Positions 1 to 12,217 of a stretch of DNA of 64,000 nucleotides are shown in pieces (the stretch's first letter is position 1; each line of letters begins with the position of its first letter). Position numbers and translations under genes: made by a program. Origin of the DNA: Ptiloglossa arizonensis. Lineage: Eukaryota > Arthropoda > Insecta > Hymenoptera > Colletidae. The stretch is taken from NCBI RefSeq assembly GCF_051014685.1, contig NC_135048.1, positions 23,516,543 through 23,580,542 on the forward strand. Direction: 5' to 3'. The notes below the pieces were generated by a model, which was not told the DNA's origin, ran no database searches, and saw nothing but the letters and a program-made list of their open reading frames with translations.

Positions 1-2464
1 AGTACGTTTAAATCGTTCGACCACGTCTCAGGACATCGTGGCTCTAAATTCGAAGAACGTTATTTCGAGGGAAAAAAAAAGAACGATTCGAAAATTTGAC
101 GTGCAGTTTAAAGGTATATAAGATGACACTTAGCTTAATCGTCTATGACGGGACCATAGAACGTACCCTCTTCTTCCTTAAAAAAGTCTTGCAGGGTTGA
201 TTTTTCAATCTTGAGCCCCATCAATGACGTAACTTTCGGCACGTTTACGTAGCCTTCGTTGAATACACAAATTTGCTAAATGATCGGCATATTCGAACAC
301 TTTTCGAGCACCGTGTGAATACGTTTTCGAAGGAAAGTCCAGAGGATGGAATTTATTACGTCTTTTGTCGTTGAATCTTCATAGATGGGTTCTACAATTT
401 CTTGAACTCCGAGATCAAGAGGTGATAAATGAGTAAAATCGGTGAGAGTAGGTACCGATGGCTTCGGCTTGGAGCCACTTGCACCAGCTCATATCGCCTG
501 GAGGACAGAACATATGTTGTGGTTTTTTATCCGTGGAAGATTTCTGGTAGAAAGTTGCCCACACTTATTTTCTCATTTCATCGTCGCAAACGGAAATCCA
601 GGGTACAATCGTATTGGTCCGCGATTCAAGAGCTACGTAATCGTGCATTGAAATCACTGTTCTCGCTCGAATCGTCGCTGCATCGACCCGAGAAAGATTC
701 GCAAAGTTTTCTAAATCTCGAACAGAAGTAAAAGACACGTACGCGTTTATCGGTTCGAATATTCCATCGAGAGAAAACCAACTTTCGATGAATCCTATCG
801 AACTTTCTACAACATTGGCAATTTTTCCAATTTCGATCATTCTAATCTCCGAAAATATTTGAAAACTCTTAGAAAGCATTTCCAAGAGTTCGAAAATCTC
901 ACGAAAGAAATATTCTCAAAGTTTTAATTCTACCTGTTAATTAACTCTACCCGATAATAATAAGGATCAATGCACTCCAGAACGTCGTAGACTGATTTTT
1001 CATATCTACGCTAAGAACAATAGGCGAAATAATTTTTTCTTCTCGAGTTATTACACACTGTAACCGTTGAACGCGTTAAGAACGAGCGTTTCGCCACGAA
1101 CAATTCCAACCGGAAGGTAAGAAAACAACACGTCGACCTATTGTCAACAGTCGCTATAACTCCGATCAACGAGTCGCGGTTATGCAAATAAGCAAAAAAT
1201 ACTGTCGCGTGTAACGAGCGCGCGTAAGCGGTACAGTGTTCATGGTAGTTTGCTTTTCCATGCAAATTTGCCCGTGTGTGTGTACGCTGGGTACGATAGG
1301 TGCGCTTCGTATGCATCCGACTGCAGTTTATTTCGGTTCGTCTTGTAATATTAGACGCGGTGCAAAGGTCCGTGGCGATAACTGAGATCGAAATTCGTCG
1401 CTTACGATCGAGTTTGCTTTTCTTTCGATTGTCTACGAGTCGGGGGTTTTTCCATTCGAATATAATAAAGAATATCACGCAATCGTGAATAAATAACAAT
1501 TTTTCTATAAACCATTTCTACCCGGAGAGTCAAAGTTTGAATCTTGTTCAAAGGTATCGAATAAAGAATGAAAGACAACCTCGTTGAATAAAAATTGGAA
1601 TTAACGAAAAATTAAAACAGAAGGAAACATTTCTCGAGGAAGAAAGAATATTATTGTTCGATGGAAAATACGTCACGAGTATGTACTTTAATAATCAGAA
1701 GTAACTATCGATCATTTTCGACTCACTTCGAACGTCTACTAACGAATATTGGTTTAAAAATTTCTTCGTAATATTTCCAAGTGTAATAAATAAATAATAA
1801 CACCGAATTACACTATCACCGTAATATTTCTACAAGATTCTATCCACGATTGAAGTTTCTTCGCGGATCGACGCGATCGAGAAACAATTCCCTGAGACTC
1901 GAAAAATTTGACTTTCCAAGATGGAAATTATTTAAAGAAATTCGTTCGTTCGTTAGTCGGGCCATTCACACCGAATAAGACGAAATCGTCCGAATATTAA
2001 ACCGAAGTGTTGTAACTCTCGAACGAACTCCGGAGTCCTCGTTACGCTTCAATAGACCATAATGGCGGACAATAATTTTCTAGCGTTTCACGAAGATCGT
2101 TTCGCGACGACGAGAGACCGGATTTACGAATGCACGGGCAACGTGGCACGGAAAACGTGCGCACGCCGGTGTTACGCTGTTCGATATTCGAACATTTTGG
2201 TCGTCGACGCCGAAATACTGGCTAACTTACGGTCAAGTGTATTTCTGGACGCGAATTCCCTCGTACGCGAAATTGAACTCGCGCGCCCGGAGCGGGAATT
2301 CGTGAATCGAGTCGGTGAATCTCGCTTCAAGACACGTGCATGGCGAATTTCTTTCCGTTTCTAAAACCGTAGCTCGGCGAACGACCCGGCTCGACCAAAT
2401 CAAATTCTTTGCCAGAACTTTTACCACAATAACGCTTCCATTACTCTCTCGTGGAAGACAGTAG
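1..2464. other. intergenic or intronic, no gene recognised
   Basis: Unique-looking sequence rich in TCGA and CG dinucleotides. Short open frames exist on both strands, the longest being 162 codons on the minus strand at 1011-1499. None shows a recognisable domain, consistent splice borders or codon bias, and frames on opposite strands overlap. I see no RNA gene here. Confidence 0.6.
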
Positions 2465-3110
2465 GTTGTAAATTCAGATTGTGATACACAAATTATTATA
2501 ATATCTAAGAATCTCTCGTATCCAGTAGTACGACGCGTTGTAAAATTCAGATTATAATATATAGTTTAGTTTAATAATGAAATTTTGTCGTATCCAGTAG
2601 TACAACGCGTTGTAAAATTCAGATTGTAATATATAGTTTAGTTTAATATTGAAATTTTGTCGTATCCAGTAGTACAACGCGTTGTAAAATTCAGATTGTA
2701 ATATATAGTTTAGTTTAATATTGAAATTTTGTCGTATCCAGTAGTACAACGCGTTGTAAAATTCAGATTGTAATATATAGTTTAGTTTAATATTGAAATT
2801 TTGTCGTATTCAGTAGTACAACGCGTTGTAAAATTCAAATTATAATATATAGTTTAGTTTAATATCCAAATTTTGTTGGATTTTGTAGTACAACGCGTTG
2901 TAAAGTTCAGATTATAATATATAGTTTACTTTAATATTCAAGGATCTTTTGTATCTAGTAATACAACTCGTTGTAAGTTCAAATTATAATATACAAATTA
3001 TTATAATATCCAAGGATCTCTAACCAATACCACGCGTTGTAAGTTCAGATTATAATGTACAGTTTGTTATAATATCCAAAGATCTCGTGTAACCAGTAGT
3101 ATAGTGATTG
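2465..3110. repeat. 72-bp tandem repeat array with ACAACGCGTTGT palindrome
   Basis: About eight to nine head-to-tail units. The landmark tatccagtagtac recurs at 2591, 2663 and 2735, so the period is 72 bp. Most units carry the perfect 12-bp palindrome ACAACGCGTTGT followed by an AT-rich stretch (ttcagattataatatatag). The inner units are nearly identical; the last three (after about 2880) are diverged and lose the palindrome, as expected for an array homogenised in its middle. A related single unit lies at about 19975-20036. The open frames here are by-products of the period being divisible by three. Confidence 0.92.
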
Positions 3111-3740
3111 TACATACAAGAATATAAAATCGGATTAAAGAAATATACAGCAATATAACTTGTGTGCTCTTTGTGACTTTCGACTTGGAAGTGAAAAGAA
3201 AAACCCGAAAGAAAAATAACCAAATTGTTAACCACGAAGTGGACGACCATTTTGCTACAATATGAAGACAGTCCTTAACACTAGAGCTATTTCAATTTTA
3301 CTTGTTTCAAATTTCTTTTAAAAATTACTCAATCGAATTAATTTACTCTTTCCTCACCCAATTTCGAAGATGCGATCCGATACAAATAGGAATACGTTCA
3401 CCATCGGTAGTTCAGGTATTAAAACTAACATCGACCATTCCCTATCGACATCTGGCACTCTTTAGATCATTGTTGCATTCACACCAACGCAACGAATTAC
3501 AAACGCAAGAATAAAATCAAAATATACGAAGAGATGCACAGTAATGCAACTTAATGTACACGACGATGGTATCGTGCGCCCTTTATGACTCTAAGCTTGG
3601 AACTGAAGAACCTAAAAAATAGTCAAACCCTTCACCGTGCAACAAACGACTCTTCGGGTATCGATACAATGGCAATCCTTCAAACTGACGTCAGCCATTG
3701 GCTAACGATGTCCAACGCGCCTGAACATCATCGTTCGTTC
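3111..3740. repeat. two diverged copies of a ~390-bp repeat
   Basis: The stretch 3115-3290 (indicators cttgtgtgctctttgtgact and accacgaagtggacgac) recurs in altered form at 3535-3690 (cgtgcgccctttatgactct). The stretch at about 3430-3490, containing atctggcactctttagatca, has relatives at about 3705-3750 and at 20860-20915. This is an old dispersed repeat, perhaps a decayed transposon, with no coding potential that I recognise. Confidence 0.6.
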
Positions 3741-4904
3741 CAACACACTACTCGTTAGAATCATCTCTGATCGAAGTTACTTGCATTCTCTCGCAGCTTG
3801 TATGAAAATTTGACACACTCCGTACGAAAGTTATCCTCCGTCGTGAAAATGCGTTAATAATGTCCGTCTTGCTCTTTTACGCGTGTCGAAACTTTCGTTT
3901 CACACTATTATGCAATCACTCTCGCGTAAATATAAAATACACTTACACACAATACATACATATATATATATATATATATTTATTTATTTATATTATACTT
4001 ATACTTAATTTTTCTCTTTCACCTTTTCCCTCGATCGATATTATTTTCTTATTACATTGCTCTCGAGATTAGCTTCAGAGCAGCGTGTAATCGCACTCTG
4101 GTCTCTGAACGTGTGCTATCTCTGCGCGTTAATTTCTTATTATCCCTCTCTTCTTTCCTTCTCTTTTTTCTTTTTTTTTTTCGGTTTCTTCCACTCGACT
4201 TATTCGCTTTGCAATGTACATACGCAATCTCGTCTTCGATAGATACGCGTGTTACTATTATTATTATTATTATTATTATTATTATCATCATCATTGAACA
4301 CCACGGTCGTATACAACGTCCTGCTAGATACCGTACAATCGAGAGCACCTCCATTTTCAATTCCCGAGCTCTCGAAATAAATGGTTTCGCCGGTGCTCGT
4401 AAAGTATTTACAACGCGAGTAAATAAAATCGAAGACAGCGGTTATTCATTAGCGGGTGAATGAAACAGGCGCCAGGTTCAAAGTAGATCCGTATCCCCGC
4501 GAAACCGTATTCGTCCCTTCGAATATTATTCAATTTCAACGTGCCCCGTTTCCAACGTTATCCGCGTTATCCGTCCGACTGAAACGAGGGAACGCGGCGC
4601 GAGCCACGTTCAAATACAATAAAGTACCCCCGTTACGTGACAGGAGTCTCTCATTCAAGCTACACGTATCAAAGGGTTAAAAATAAAGTCGAGGTACTCG
4701 ACTTCCACTTTTCTAAAGTCCCGTCTTCCATGCCCGAGGCCCCGCGGAATTTATAAAGCGAGGAGAGAATATATATTTATACACATCGGGAGAGAGAGCG
4801 AGCGAGAGAGGAAGAGGAACCATCGTCGTGAACACCGCTCTTTCGTCTTTTGACCAACGTAAACCTTTTTCGTTGTTCGAATTTAACTCGTTGGGGCACG
4901 GTTC
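3741..4904. other. no gene; TA, TTA and T-rich microsatellites
   Basis: Contains a (TA)n tract at about 3959-3979, a pyrimidine-rich stretch at 4139-4190, and an (ATT)n run at about 4252-4295. Open frames of 60-116 codons overlap on both strands through these simple repeats and are not supported as genes. Confidence 0.6.
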
Positions 4905-5605
4905 CCGAACGCGTGAAATGGTACAAAATAAGTAGAAAAAAGAATTGATCAATTGGATACTTAATTACGAGGTGAAATACCAACAGTCTCACCGTGCTGT
5001 TGTGGTAGTTATTTTAATCTTTCACGGTGGATTGGAAAATATCTCTTCGTGGATATCGGGGTATTGGGAAGATTGCTAAACGTGTGAAATAATTACAAAA
5101 ATGGTACGATATAATTTTAAAAATTGATTATTTGGATATTTAATTACAATGGAATATCAACCGTCTCACCGTGTAGTCATTGTAGTTGTTTCAATTTTTC
5201 ACTGTGGATTGAAAAATATCCCTCTGTGGATATAAGTTTGCTAAATGTGTGAAATGGTACGAAATAACTATAAAAATTGATTATTTGGATATTTAATTAC
5301 GAGATGAAGTATCAACAGTCGAATATCCCTTCGTCGATATCAGGGTATTGAAAAGCTTATTAAACGTGTGAAATTGTACGAAATAACTAAAACAATTGAT
5401 TATTTGGATATTTAATTACGAGATGGAATATCAACAGTCGAATATCCCTTCGAAATAACTAAAAAAATTGATTATTTGGATATTTAATTACGAGGTGGAA
5501 TATCAACAATCTTACTATACAGTTTATAGTTATTTTAATTTTTCACGGTGGATTGAATAATATCCCTTCGTCGACATAAGGATATTGAAAAGGTGGGACA
5601 TTTCT
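4905..5605. repeat. irregular tandem repeat of 75-177 bp units
   Basis: The phrase ggaatatcaacagtc and variants occur at about 4977, 5154, 5306, 5426 and 5501. They are linked by attgattatttggatattta and acggtggattgaaaaatatc modules. Spacing varies (177, 152, 120, 75) because internal modules are missing from some units, so this is an array eroded by deletions. Confidence 0.85.
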
Positions 5606-7547
5606 TAACGCGTTATGACTCAAAGAGTTAATCACGGAACGCGCGCGTACAGACTGCATAGAAGTCGTTGCATCGCACTCGGGATTTTTCGGCCCGCAGC
5701 GTGTCCCGGACGAATTCTAATTCCGAAAGCACTCCGTCGAGGGTGAAGCACCGAAATTCCGAGCCGAACACGCCGCGACTTGAAACGGAGAGACGAGAAG
5801 TTAACCCTGTAGCGTCTCCGTGAGCCAAAACGAATGGTATTAATTTATACATTTTTTCTCTCGTTCGATCGATAGAGAATCTCTCTGCTTAACTTTACAA
5901 TTCGCGTTAATTACACTTGTAGATGTATGCAAAATTTTTTAACGAAGAAACAAACTGTACAATATCATTGTACAATGTAATTTGCAACAGTCCACGAAAG
6001 TTAAGAAGTATATTTCTTTTTTTTTAAATTATACAACTGGAGCGTATCTTCTCGAGTGCAGGATCGAAGGTTTGATTTGAATTTTTAATATAATCTCTCG
6101 ATATTGACAATTACAACTCAATGTTGAAGTGGAAAATAAGAAGTTGATATTAAAATTAAATATTGGTGTTAGAGCAGGAAGCTGGAGGAATGAAACGAAC
6201 CCGAATTTCGCTTTACTTTTCCAACTGTAACGCGCTCGTGTGGAGGTTAATAAATTTTATTCGAGTTATCGACGCGAAGATAAAAGAATAAAATAAAGAT
6301 AGAATTATCCTCGACTGTACAGAGGAGTTATTTTTAAATATACTTTTATGTATCAATTTCGTCGTAGAATGTAAAAAGTGATATCTTATTTTTTCGAATG
6401 AAAATACGACTGGTGAAAAGAAACGGGGAGTGTAAATTGTTTATTTGGTAACGATAAGGTGGGGTCAAATTCCTGAAAAACCATCTGGAATGTTTAACGT
6501 GTTGCTTGTATAAAAATTTTGGAGCGTGAGAGTCAAACCAGCCGAATAATGATAGGGTTAAGCTTGGTCCGCACTCGAAACGGTACATCGTAGAGAACAC
6601 CGATTTCGAGCGATGTAGGACTTTGTAACGCGCGATGAAGCAAGTTTCGGACGCGTTCAAGCGTTCAGACTAGTTCTGACCAAACATTGAACCGTGATAT
6701 GCTACCCGTGAAAGGGACCTTGGACGTTAGGAACGTGATAAAAATTGAACGCATTGGAGTGTTCAGGCCTGTACGATACGACGTCGGTATTCGACCGTTG
6801 CATCAAAGGGATGCTGCAGCTCTGCAGTTCGAGCACCAGGTTACTGCATCGTGTCCCTTGCACGAGACCAATCTTGAGTCGAATTTCCATGCGTGAAACT
6901 CGAGGCATCAAATCGCTCGAAAAACAGTCCATTTTCTACCTCTAACTCCTACAATTTATTTCGCGTCATTGGTTTTAGATTCGACGTCGTATCGATTTAA
7001 AAAGCAGACTTCTGCTCGGTGAAAATACGAGGTGTTCTGTAAGTTTGCAAAAAAAATCATTCTTCAAATGATGTTTCTTCAAATTTACTAAAAATACTCG
7101 CCAATAGGAGAATGTGATCGAAGAAGAAGATGCCACGTTATCGGTAATTGTAAAGTAAATTAAATTTTAATTTCCACGAAGATTTTCTTTTCGACCTTAA
7201 ACAAACCGCTTTAATATCCTCGTTGTTAACTTCGAGGGGAGTCTACTACGGTAGAATCACACGGAACCGGTACTGTTCTCTGTCCATATAATTTAGATCG
7301 GTGCGAGCCAAGTTTAATATATCGCTCTTGATTGATTTAGTCCTGTACAGGTGAGTGTCGTTATTAAATTTAAATCATATTTTATGCAGTCTTTGAATTT
7401 ATGTCAATGAAAAATCGATATTATTTATCACAACCGAAGAGGATCGTACTCTATTGTGGATCGAAATTAATTATAATTTTACTCGTCTTGGATCGTCGCA
7501 AGAGCGAACAAAGATAAAAGAGTTTCTTTCGAAAAATATTCAAGCAC
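5606..7547. other. no gene recognised
   Basis: Unique-looking sequence. Overlapping open frames at 6346-6945 occur on both strands with no domain or splice support. No tandem array of note. Confidence 0.5.
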
Positions 7548-7787
7548 AGCGTGTCCCAATCATCAGCGGTCGATTTGAATTTCGCGCTACTTTTAAAACA
7601 TCCAACCGATCAAACTAAAACTTAACATACGTTATTTAGACAAATGGGAAATTAATCGTGGAAGAGTACCACGGTGAAAGAACACATGGAAATTATTCAA
7701 AGACATTACGAAAAATCGCGATCTTCAACGCTAATAACGATCGAAGAATACAAGTAAATCGACCGGTGACGATTGGGACACCCTCTA
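7548..7787. mobile_element. short non-autonomous relative of the 18-kb mariner
   Basis: The left end reads gtgtcccaatcatcagcggt and the right end, on the opposite strand, ggtgtcccaatcgtcaccgg, giving terminal inverted repeats of about 25 bp around about 230 bp. A TA follows the right end (7786-7787). The left 60 bp also match the right end of the 17993-18887 element (cggtcgattt followed by aatttcgcg), so both belong to one family. No transposase frame remains, so it is a MITE-like deletion derivative. Confidence 0.75.
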
Positions 7788-8369
7788 CATCTATGCCAGA
7801 ACCCCAATAGCTTTCAAGATACTCGGTTATCGAAACATTAGAACCGTAATCTTTGATTTGCTGTGTCTCCTGGAGGTGAGTGTCGGTAAACAACGTGCAG
7901 TGTTTCAAAGCAGCTTTAACGAACGTGTCACGTTCGCCGTAATGTCGCAACTGTGGACTAAACTTTGGACGAAAGGTTCGAGATGCACCGGGTGCATCGG
8001 CGAGAACGAACGAGCGAGATGCATCGCTCGATCGCGCGACACCGACTGAGCCCTCGTCACGGACGAAAAGTGGACTTTAAAGCGACACTCTGTGTACCCT
8101 TGGTTGAGCTCGCTCGACGGGACGGGTAACAAGTTCGCGTTATAAGCTTCGTTTCCCAAGTCGAGCCGTTGCAACGAAACACGATTCACAAAACAGAGCC
8201 AAGTCGATCCGTAACACGCGAAAATTGAAGGATCGATCCCCTCCTGTCGTAACAATAGCGGATTATTTCGAACTGGAAGATGTCCAAACGCGATCCTTAT
8301 TGGTATGAATTATTGGCATTCGACATGCAATCGTAATACGCTTTCGAAGATATTTCAGGAAGGCATAGT
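7788..8369. other. no gene recognised
   Basis: CpG-rich unique sequence. The 116-codon minus frame at 7905-8255 overlaps a plus frame and shows no recognisable domain. Confidence 0.5.
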
Positions 8370-8470
8370 TCATGGTGCATCAGTTTGAGAAATTATAGAT
8401 CGTACTGGATCCGTTCAGCAGGCTATAGGTTACGCTGGACCAGTGTCTCTCAAACTGTGGTTCACGAATC
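8370..8470. mobile_element. hAT-like transposon termini (fragment)
   Basis: At about 8440 the sequence cagtgtctctcaaactgtgg resembles the common hAT-superfamily terminus of the form CAGTGnTTCTCAAACT. About 60 bp upstream, at 8377-8390, catcagtttgagaaa is its inverted partner. This is inference from terminus similarity only. The element is very short or truncated, and its outer side leads straight into the 159-bp array. Confidence 0.4.
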
Positions 8471-8499
8471 TGATTATTATAGTCCGTGGGAAGCAAGAA

Positions 8500-9131
8500 G
8501 AGGAGCACGAGGTAACGATCTATGTGAAGAAATGAAAAACGTTTTGCATAATTTCGAAACACTCGACGAAAGGTTTTTCCGCGTCGGTGATGGAATTATT
8601 TAAAACGATGTGAAAAATAGAAAATTTGAAATTTGTTGCACAATAAACCTGGAGAGGAGAGGCGCACAAAGTAACTATCTATGTGGAAGAATGAAAAATG
8701 TTTTGCATAATTTCGAAACACTCGACGAAAGGTTTTTCCGCGTCGGTGATGGAATTATTTAAAACGATGTGAAAAATAGAAAATTTGAAATTTGTTGCAC
8801 AATAAACCTGGAGAGGAGAGGCGCACAAAGTAACTATCTATGTGGAAGAATGAAAAATGTTTTGCATAATTTCGAAACACTCGACGAAAGGTTTTTCCGC
8901 GTCGGTGGTGGAATTATTTAAAACGAAGTGGAAAATAGAAAATTTGAAATTTGTTGTACAATAAACCTCGAAAGAAGAGGCGCACAAAGTAACTATCTAT
9001 GTGGAAGAATGAAAAACGTTTTGCATAATTTCGAAACACTCGATAAATGTTTTTTCCTCGTCGGTGGTGGAATTATTTAAAACGAGCTGAAAAATAAATG
9101 AATATGAATATTTATTGTACAATAAACACGG
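8500..9131. repeat. 159-bp tandem repeat array, about 4 units
   Basis: tatgtggaagaatgaaaaa recurs at 8680, 8839 and 8998, with a first unit (tatgtgaagaaatg) at 8521, so the period is 159 bp. Units 1-3 are almost identical and unit 4 is diverged. Each contains gcataatttcgaaacactcg and a caataaacct block. It directly follows the hAT-like terminus and may be an amplified piece of that element. Confidence 0.92.
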
Positions 9132-10550
9132 AAAGCTAAGTACCAAGGATTTTTCAATACTCTCCGATAAAGAATAGTTAACTCGTTACCAAAAGAATCT
9201 TAAAAACACTCCACTGAGTCCTTTTCATATTTTCTCAGTGTGTGAAAAATTCGAATTAAAATATACAAAATCTTTGAAATCGAAATGAAAGTTTCGCGTA
9301 GATTTCAGAAGAAAAGAAAAACATTTTTAAAATATACTTAAAAAATGATAATTGAATTCTACTTTGGTGATTCACCATTGAAAGGGGGTTCTTGAAAAGA
9401 GAAACACCGAGCTGAACACTTTCATCGATTTAAATTCGAGTCAGAATTAACGAGTGTTCAAACGCGCGACGTTCTCTTTCTGATCACGTACGATTTACCA
9501 GACGAGTGTGATTTTGGGCCACTGAGAACACACGACGAAAACAGAAACTGAGATTCTGAAAAGGGATCACCGCGCACGTCGGTTCCAACGTGCGACGAAG
9601 GTATCGATACCCGATTCGAAATTCTCCAACGACCCGACAGCGGAACAGCGAAATATTATTCCAATAGTAAAACGATTCTAGCTTGAAACTCCAGTTATTC
9701 GGGCCGAGCACGCACGTGCCAGTGTCGCGAATAAGCGTCAGCAGCGTCGAGCCGATTTCTCGAAGTCGGGTCTCGAATATTTTATTATCCAAGTAGGCGT
9801 GCAACGATTAACTGTCCCGGCACAGCCCGTGGCGATGTAATTCACACTACTTACGTAAATCAACGTGAGAACGCACCGACGCACACTTATACACATACAT
9901 ACACACACACACGAATATATACGCGTGATCCCGCGAGACGAGCGTCACAAAAGCGTAATTTATACACCGTTCGATATCTATGTTAATTAGGGGCCACCTA
10001 GCAATTTATAAACTCACCGAAACACCGTGAAACTTATGAATCCGAACGGAGACGAAAGTTGGGGTAACGTCGTACCTAGAAAAGAGATTCGAGAGCGGTC
10101 GACGTCGCGACGCCGAGAATTTCTCCGCGTCGAACCGAGAGCGAAGGACCACCCTGCACGATGACTTTCCTTCGAGGCCATTGAAATTCGCCATTGTCTG
10201 CTCTTTTTTGTTCGACGGCTAGGTCAAGCTATACCCTCGTGTCACTGGGTCAAGCTATACCTTTTTCTCGTTCCTCCTCTCAACGATGAGATTTAATTCG
10301 CGGCTGTACGTGTCTCCTCCTCTTGTGACCGTAATTTCAATGAACTGGTCCCCTCCTGGCAGCGTCACTCCCACGTGACGATTAGACGGAACGACTAAAT
10401 TATGACAATAGGGAACAGACGTCAGTATCCGTCATCGCTACGGGGTCGATTCGAAATTGGTCCGTCGTTCGCCTTTTCTATGTCCATTCCGGATTCGAGC
10501 ACGCTGGCTTTCGATGCGTTGGAGTTATTTGTTTTGTTTGTTTTTTTTTT
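9132..10550. other. no gene recognised; CA microsatellite
   Basis: Unique-looking sequence with a short (AC)n-rich stretch at about 9890-9915. The 106-codon minus frame at 9484-9804 has no recognised domain. Confidence 0.5.
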
Positions 10551-11283
10551 TAAATGTAAATACGAAGAACTCGATATATTTCGAAGTGCACGACCCACAA
10601 ATGACATTGAGTTTTGGAAAATGTAAATATAAAGAACTCGATATATTTCGAGGTGCACGATCCACAAATGAAGTTGAGTTTCAAATAATACACATATGAA
10701 GAACTCGATATATTTCGAGGTGCACGATCCACAAATGAAGTTGAGTTTCAAATAATACACATATGAAGAACTCGATATATTTCGAGGTGCACGATCCACA
10801 AATGAAGTTAAGTTTCAAATAATACAAATACGAAGAACTCGATACGTTTCGAAGTGCACGACCCACAAATGAAATTGAATTTTGGAAAATGTAAATATGA
10901 AGAACTCGATATATTTTGAAGTGCACGACCCACAAATGAAATTGAGTTTTGGAAAATGTAAATATAAAGAACTCGATATATTTCGAGGTGCACGATCCAC
11001 AAATGAAGTTGAGTTTCAAATAATACAAATATGAAGAACTCGATATATTTCGAGGTGCACGATCCACAAATGAAGTTGAGTTTCAAATAATACAAATACG
11101 AAGAACTCGATACGTTTCGAAATGCACGACCCAAAAAATGAAATTGAGTTTTGGAAAATGTAAATACAAAGAACTCGATACGTTTCGAGATGCACGACCC
11201 ACAAACGAAGTTGAGTTTCGAAAAATATAAATACGAAGAACTCGATACGTTTCGAGTTGCACGACCCACAAATGAAATAAGAT
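10551..11283. repeat. 67-bp tandem repeat array, about 11 units
   Basis: aagaactcgata recurs at 10565, 10632, 10699 and 10766 and onward, a strict 67-bp period. Units fall into subtypes ending gagttttggaaaatgtaaa or gagtttcaaataatacaaa. On the minus strand all three frames stay open across much of the array, because the unit lacks stop codons there, giving apparent 60-153 codon repeats rich in S, Y and F. I regard those as non-coding. Confidence 0.95.
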
Positions 11284-12078
11284 TTAAATCGTTTGGTAAT
11301 TATAGACAGTTATATAGAATTATTGTACGATTCTGTCTATAACTGGTCTCTCTGGTTAATCGCATCGATACTTTCACGTACGAAAGTAAAACGTGTCATA
11401 GGTTGTCCAGGTTTCGTTTTACTCTCGGAAGTATTTTCTCTCTTTCTCTCTCTCTCTCTTTCGTGTGTATCGTGAAAAAAAATTTAACTCGTGCGGACCC
11501 CCAAGAAGAAAAAAAAATTGAAAAAAAGAAAACATCGTGCGCGTCTAGGTGCCGTGCAACGTGGTAGAAAAATGTCTTATGTGTAACGTGTAATTTAGAA
11601 GTCATTAAGGAGATCATCGTGTGCGCCTCGCCCTGCGAGCTTGTCACTATAACCGGCTGCTCGTAAACAACCTATGGTCACTTCCAGTGACAAGAGGGTT
11701 AAAATCGTTCCGAGGAACCGGTACCGGCGCGTGTGCAATTTGCTCGCATCTATGCAATTCTGATGGACGAAGCAACGCGCCGGGGAAAATAGAGGCTGAG
11801 GAGAAAAACCGAGGAGGGCTGCCAAAGGAACCCCATAAAACGTAACGCGTGGAATTTTGATCGAGATGGTCGGTGAAACGGACATATATATACATATTCA
11901 ACGTGTACTCGATCATTGGTGTGCATTACCAGTACACGAGATATTTAACGATAAATATATTGCAATCAGGAATATCACTTCCTTAATACTCGAAGGAAAT
12001 AAAACATTGGCTTATGCAAAGAAAAATCCAATGTCACCGTATCTTCGCGAGAACATTATCTTTAAACTTGTCAAGTTC
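11284..12078. other. no gene recognised
   Basis: Includes a CT-rich stretch (about 11430-11462) and an A-rich stretch (about 11475-11530). Overlapping short frames on both strands at 11595-11916 have no domain support. Confidence 0.5.
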
Positions 12079-12217
12079 TCCCGATGAGAATGAGCCCAAA
12101 CACGAGGGTATTCGGACAATTTTCGATCGCGAGCGATTCAAAAAATTTTTCAAAAATTTTTTCGAGTACGATCAAAGTCGTCCGAAGTGGGTCGTGTTTG
12201 GACTCGTTCTCACCGGC
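12079..12217. repeat. 137-bp imperfect palindrome (two ~68-bp arms)
   Basis: The left arm begins ccgatgagaatgagcccaaa at 12081. The reverse complement of the right arm begins ccggtgagaacgagtccaaa, ending at 12216. The arms stay alignable to the centre (about 12148), where a/t runs (aaaaaattttt) form almost no loop. RNA from either strand could fold into one long hairpin. It may be a foldback MITE or a hairpin-RNA locus. Apparent 60-75 codon frames on both strands mirror each other because of the palindrome. Confidence 0.85.

Noticed and set aside
10422..11271. Long minus-strand open frames in three frames across the 67-bp array
   Set aside because: They exist because the repeat unit lacks stop codons on that strand. 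All frames are open, the length is not a multiple of three, and there is no start, splice or domain evidence.
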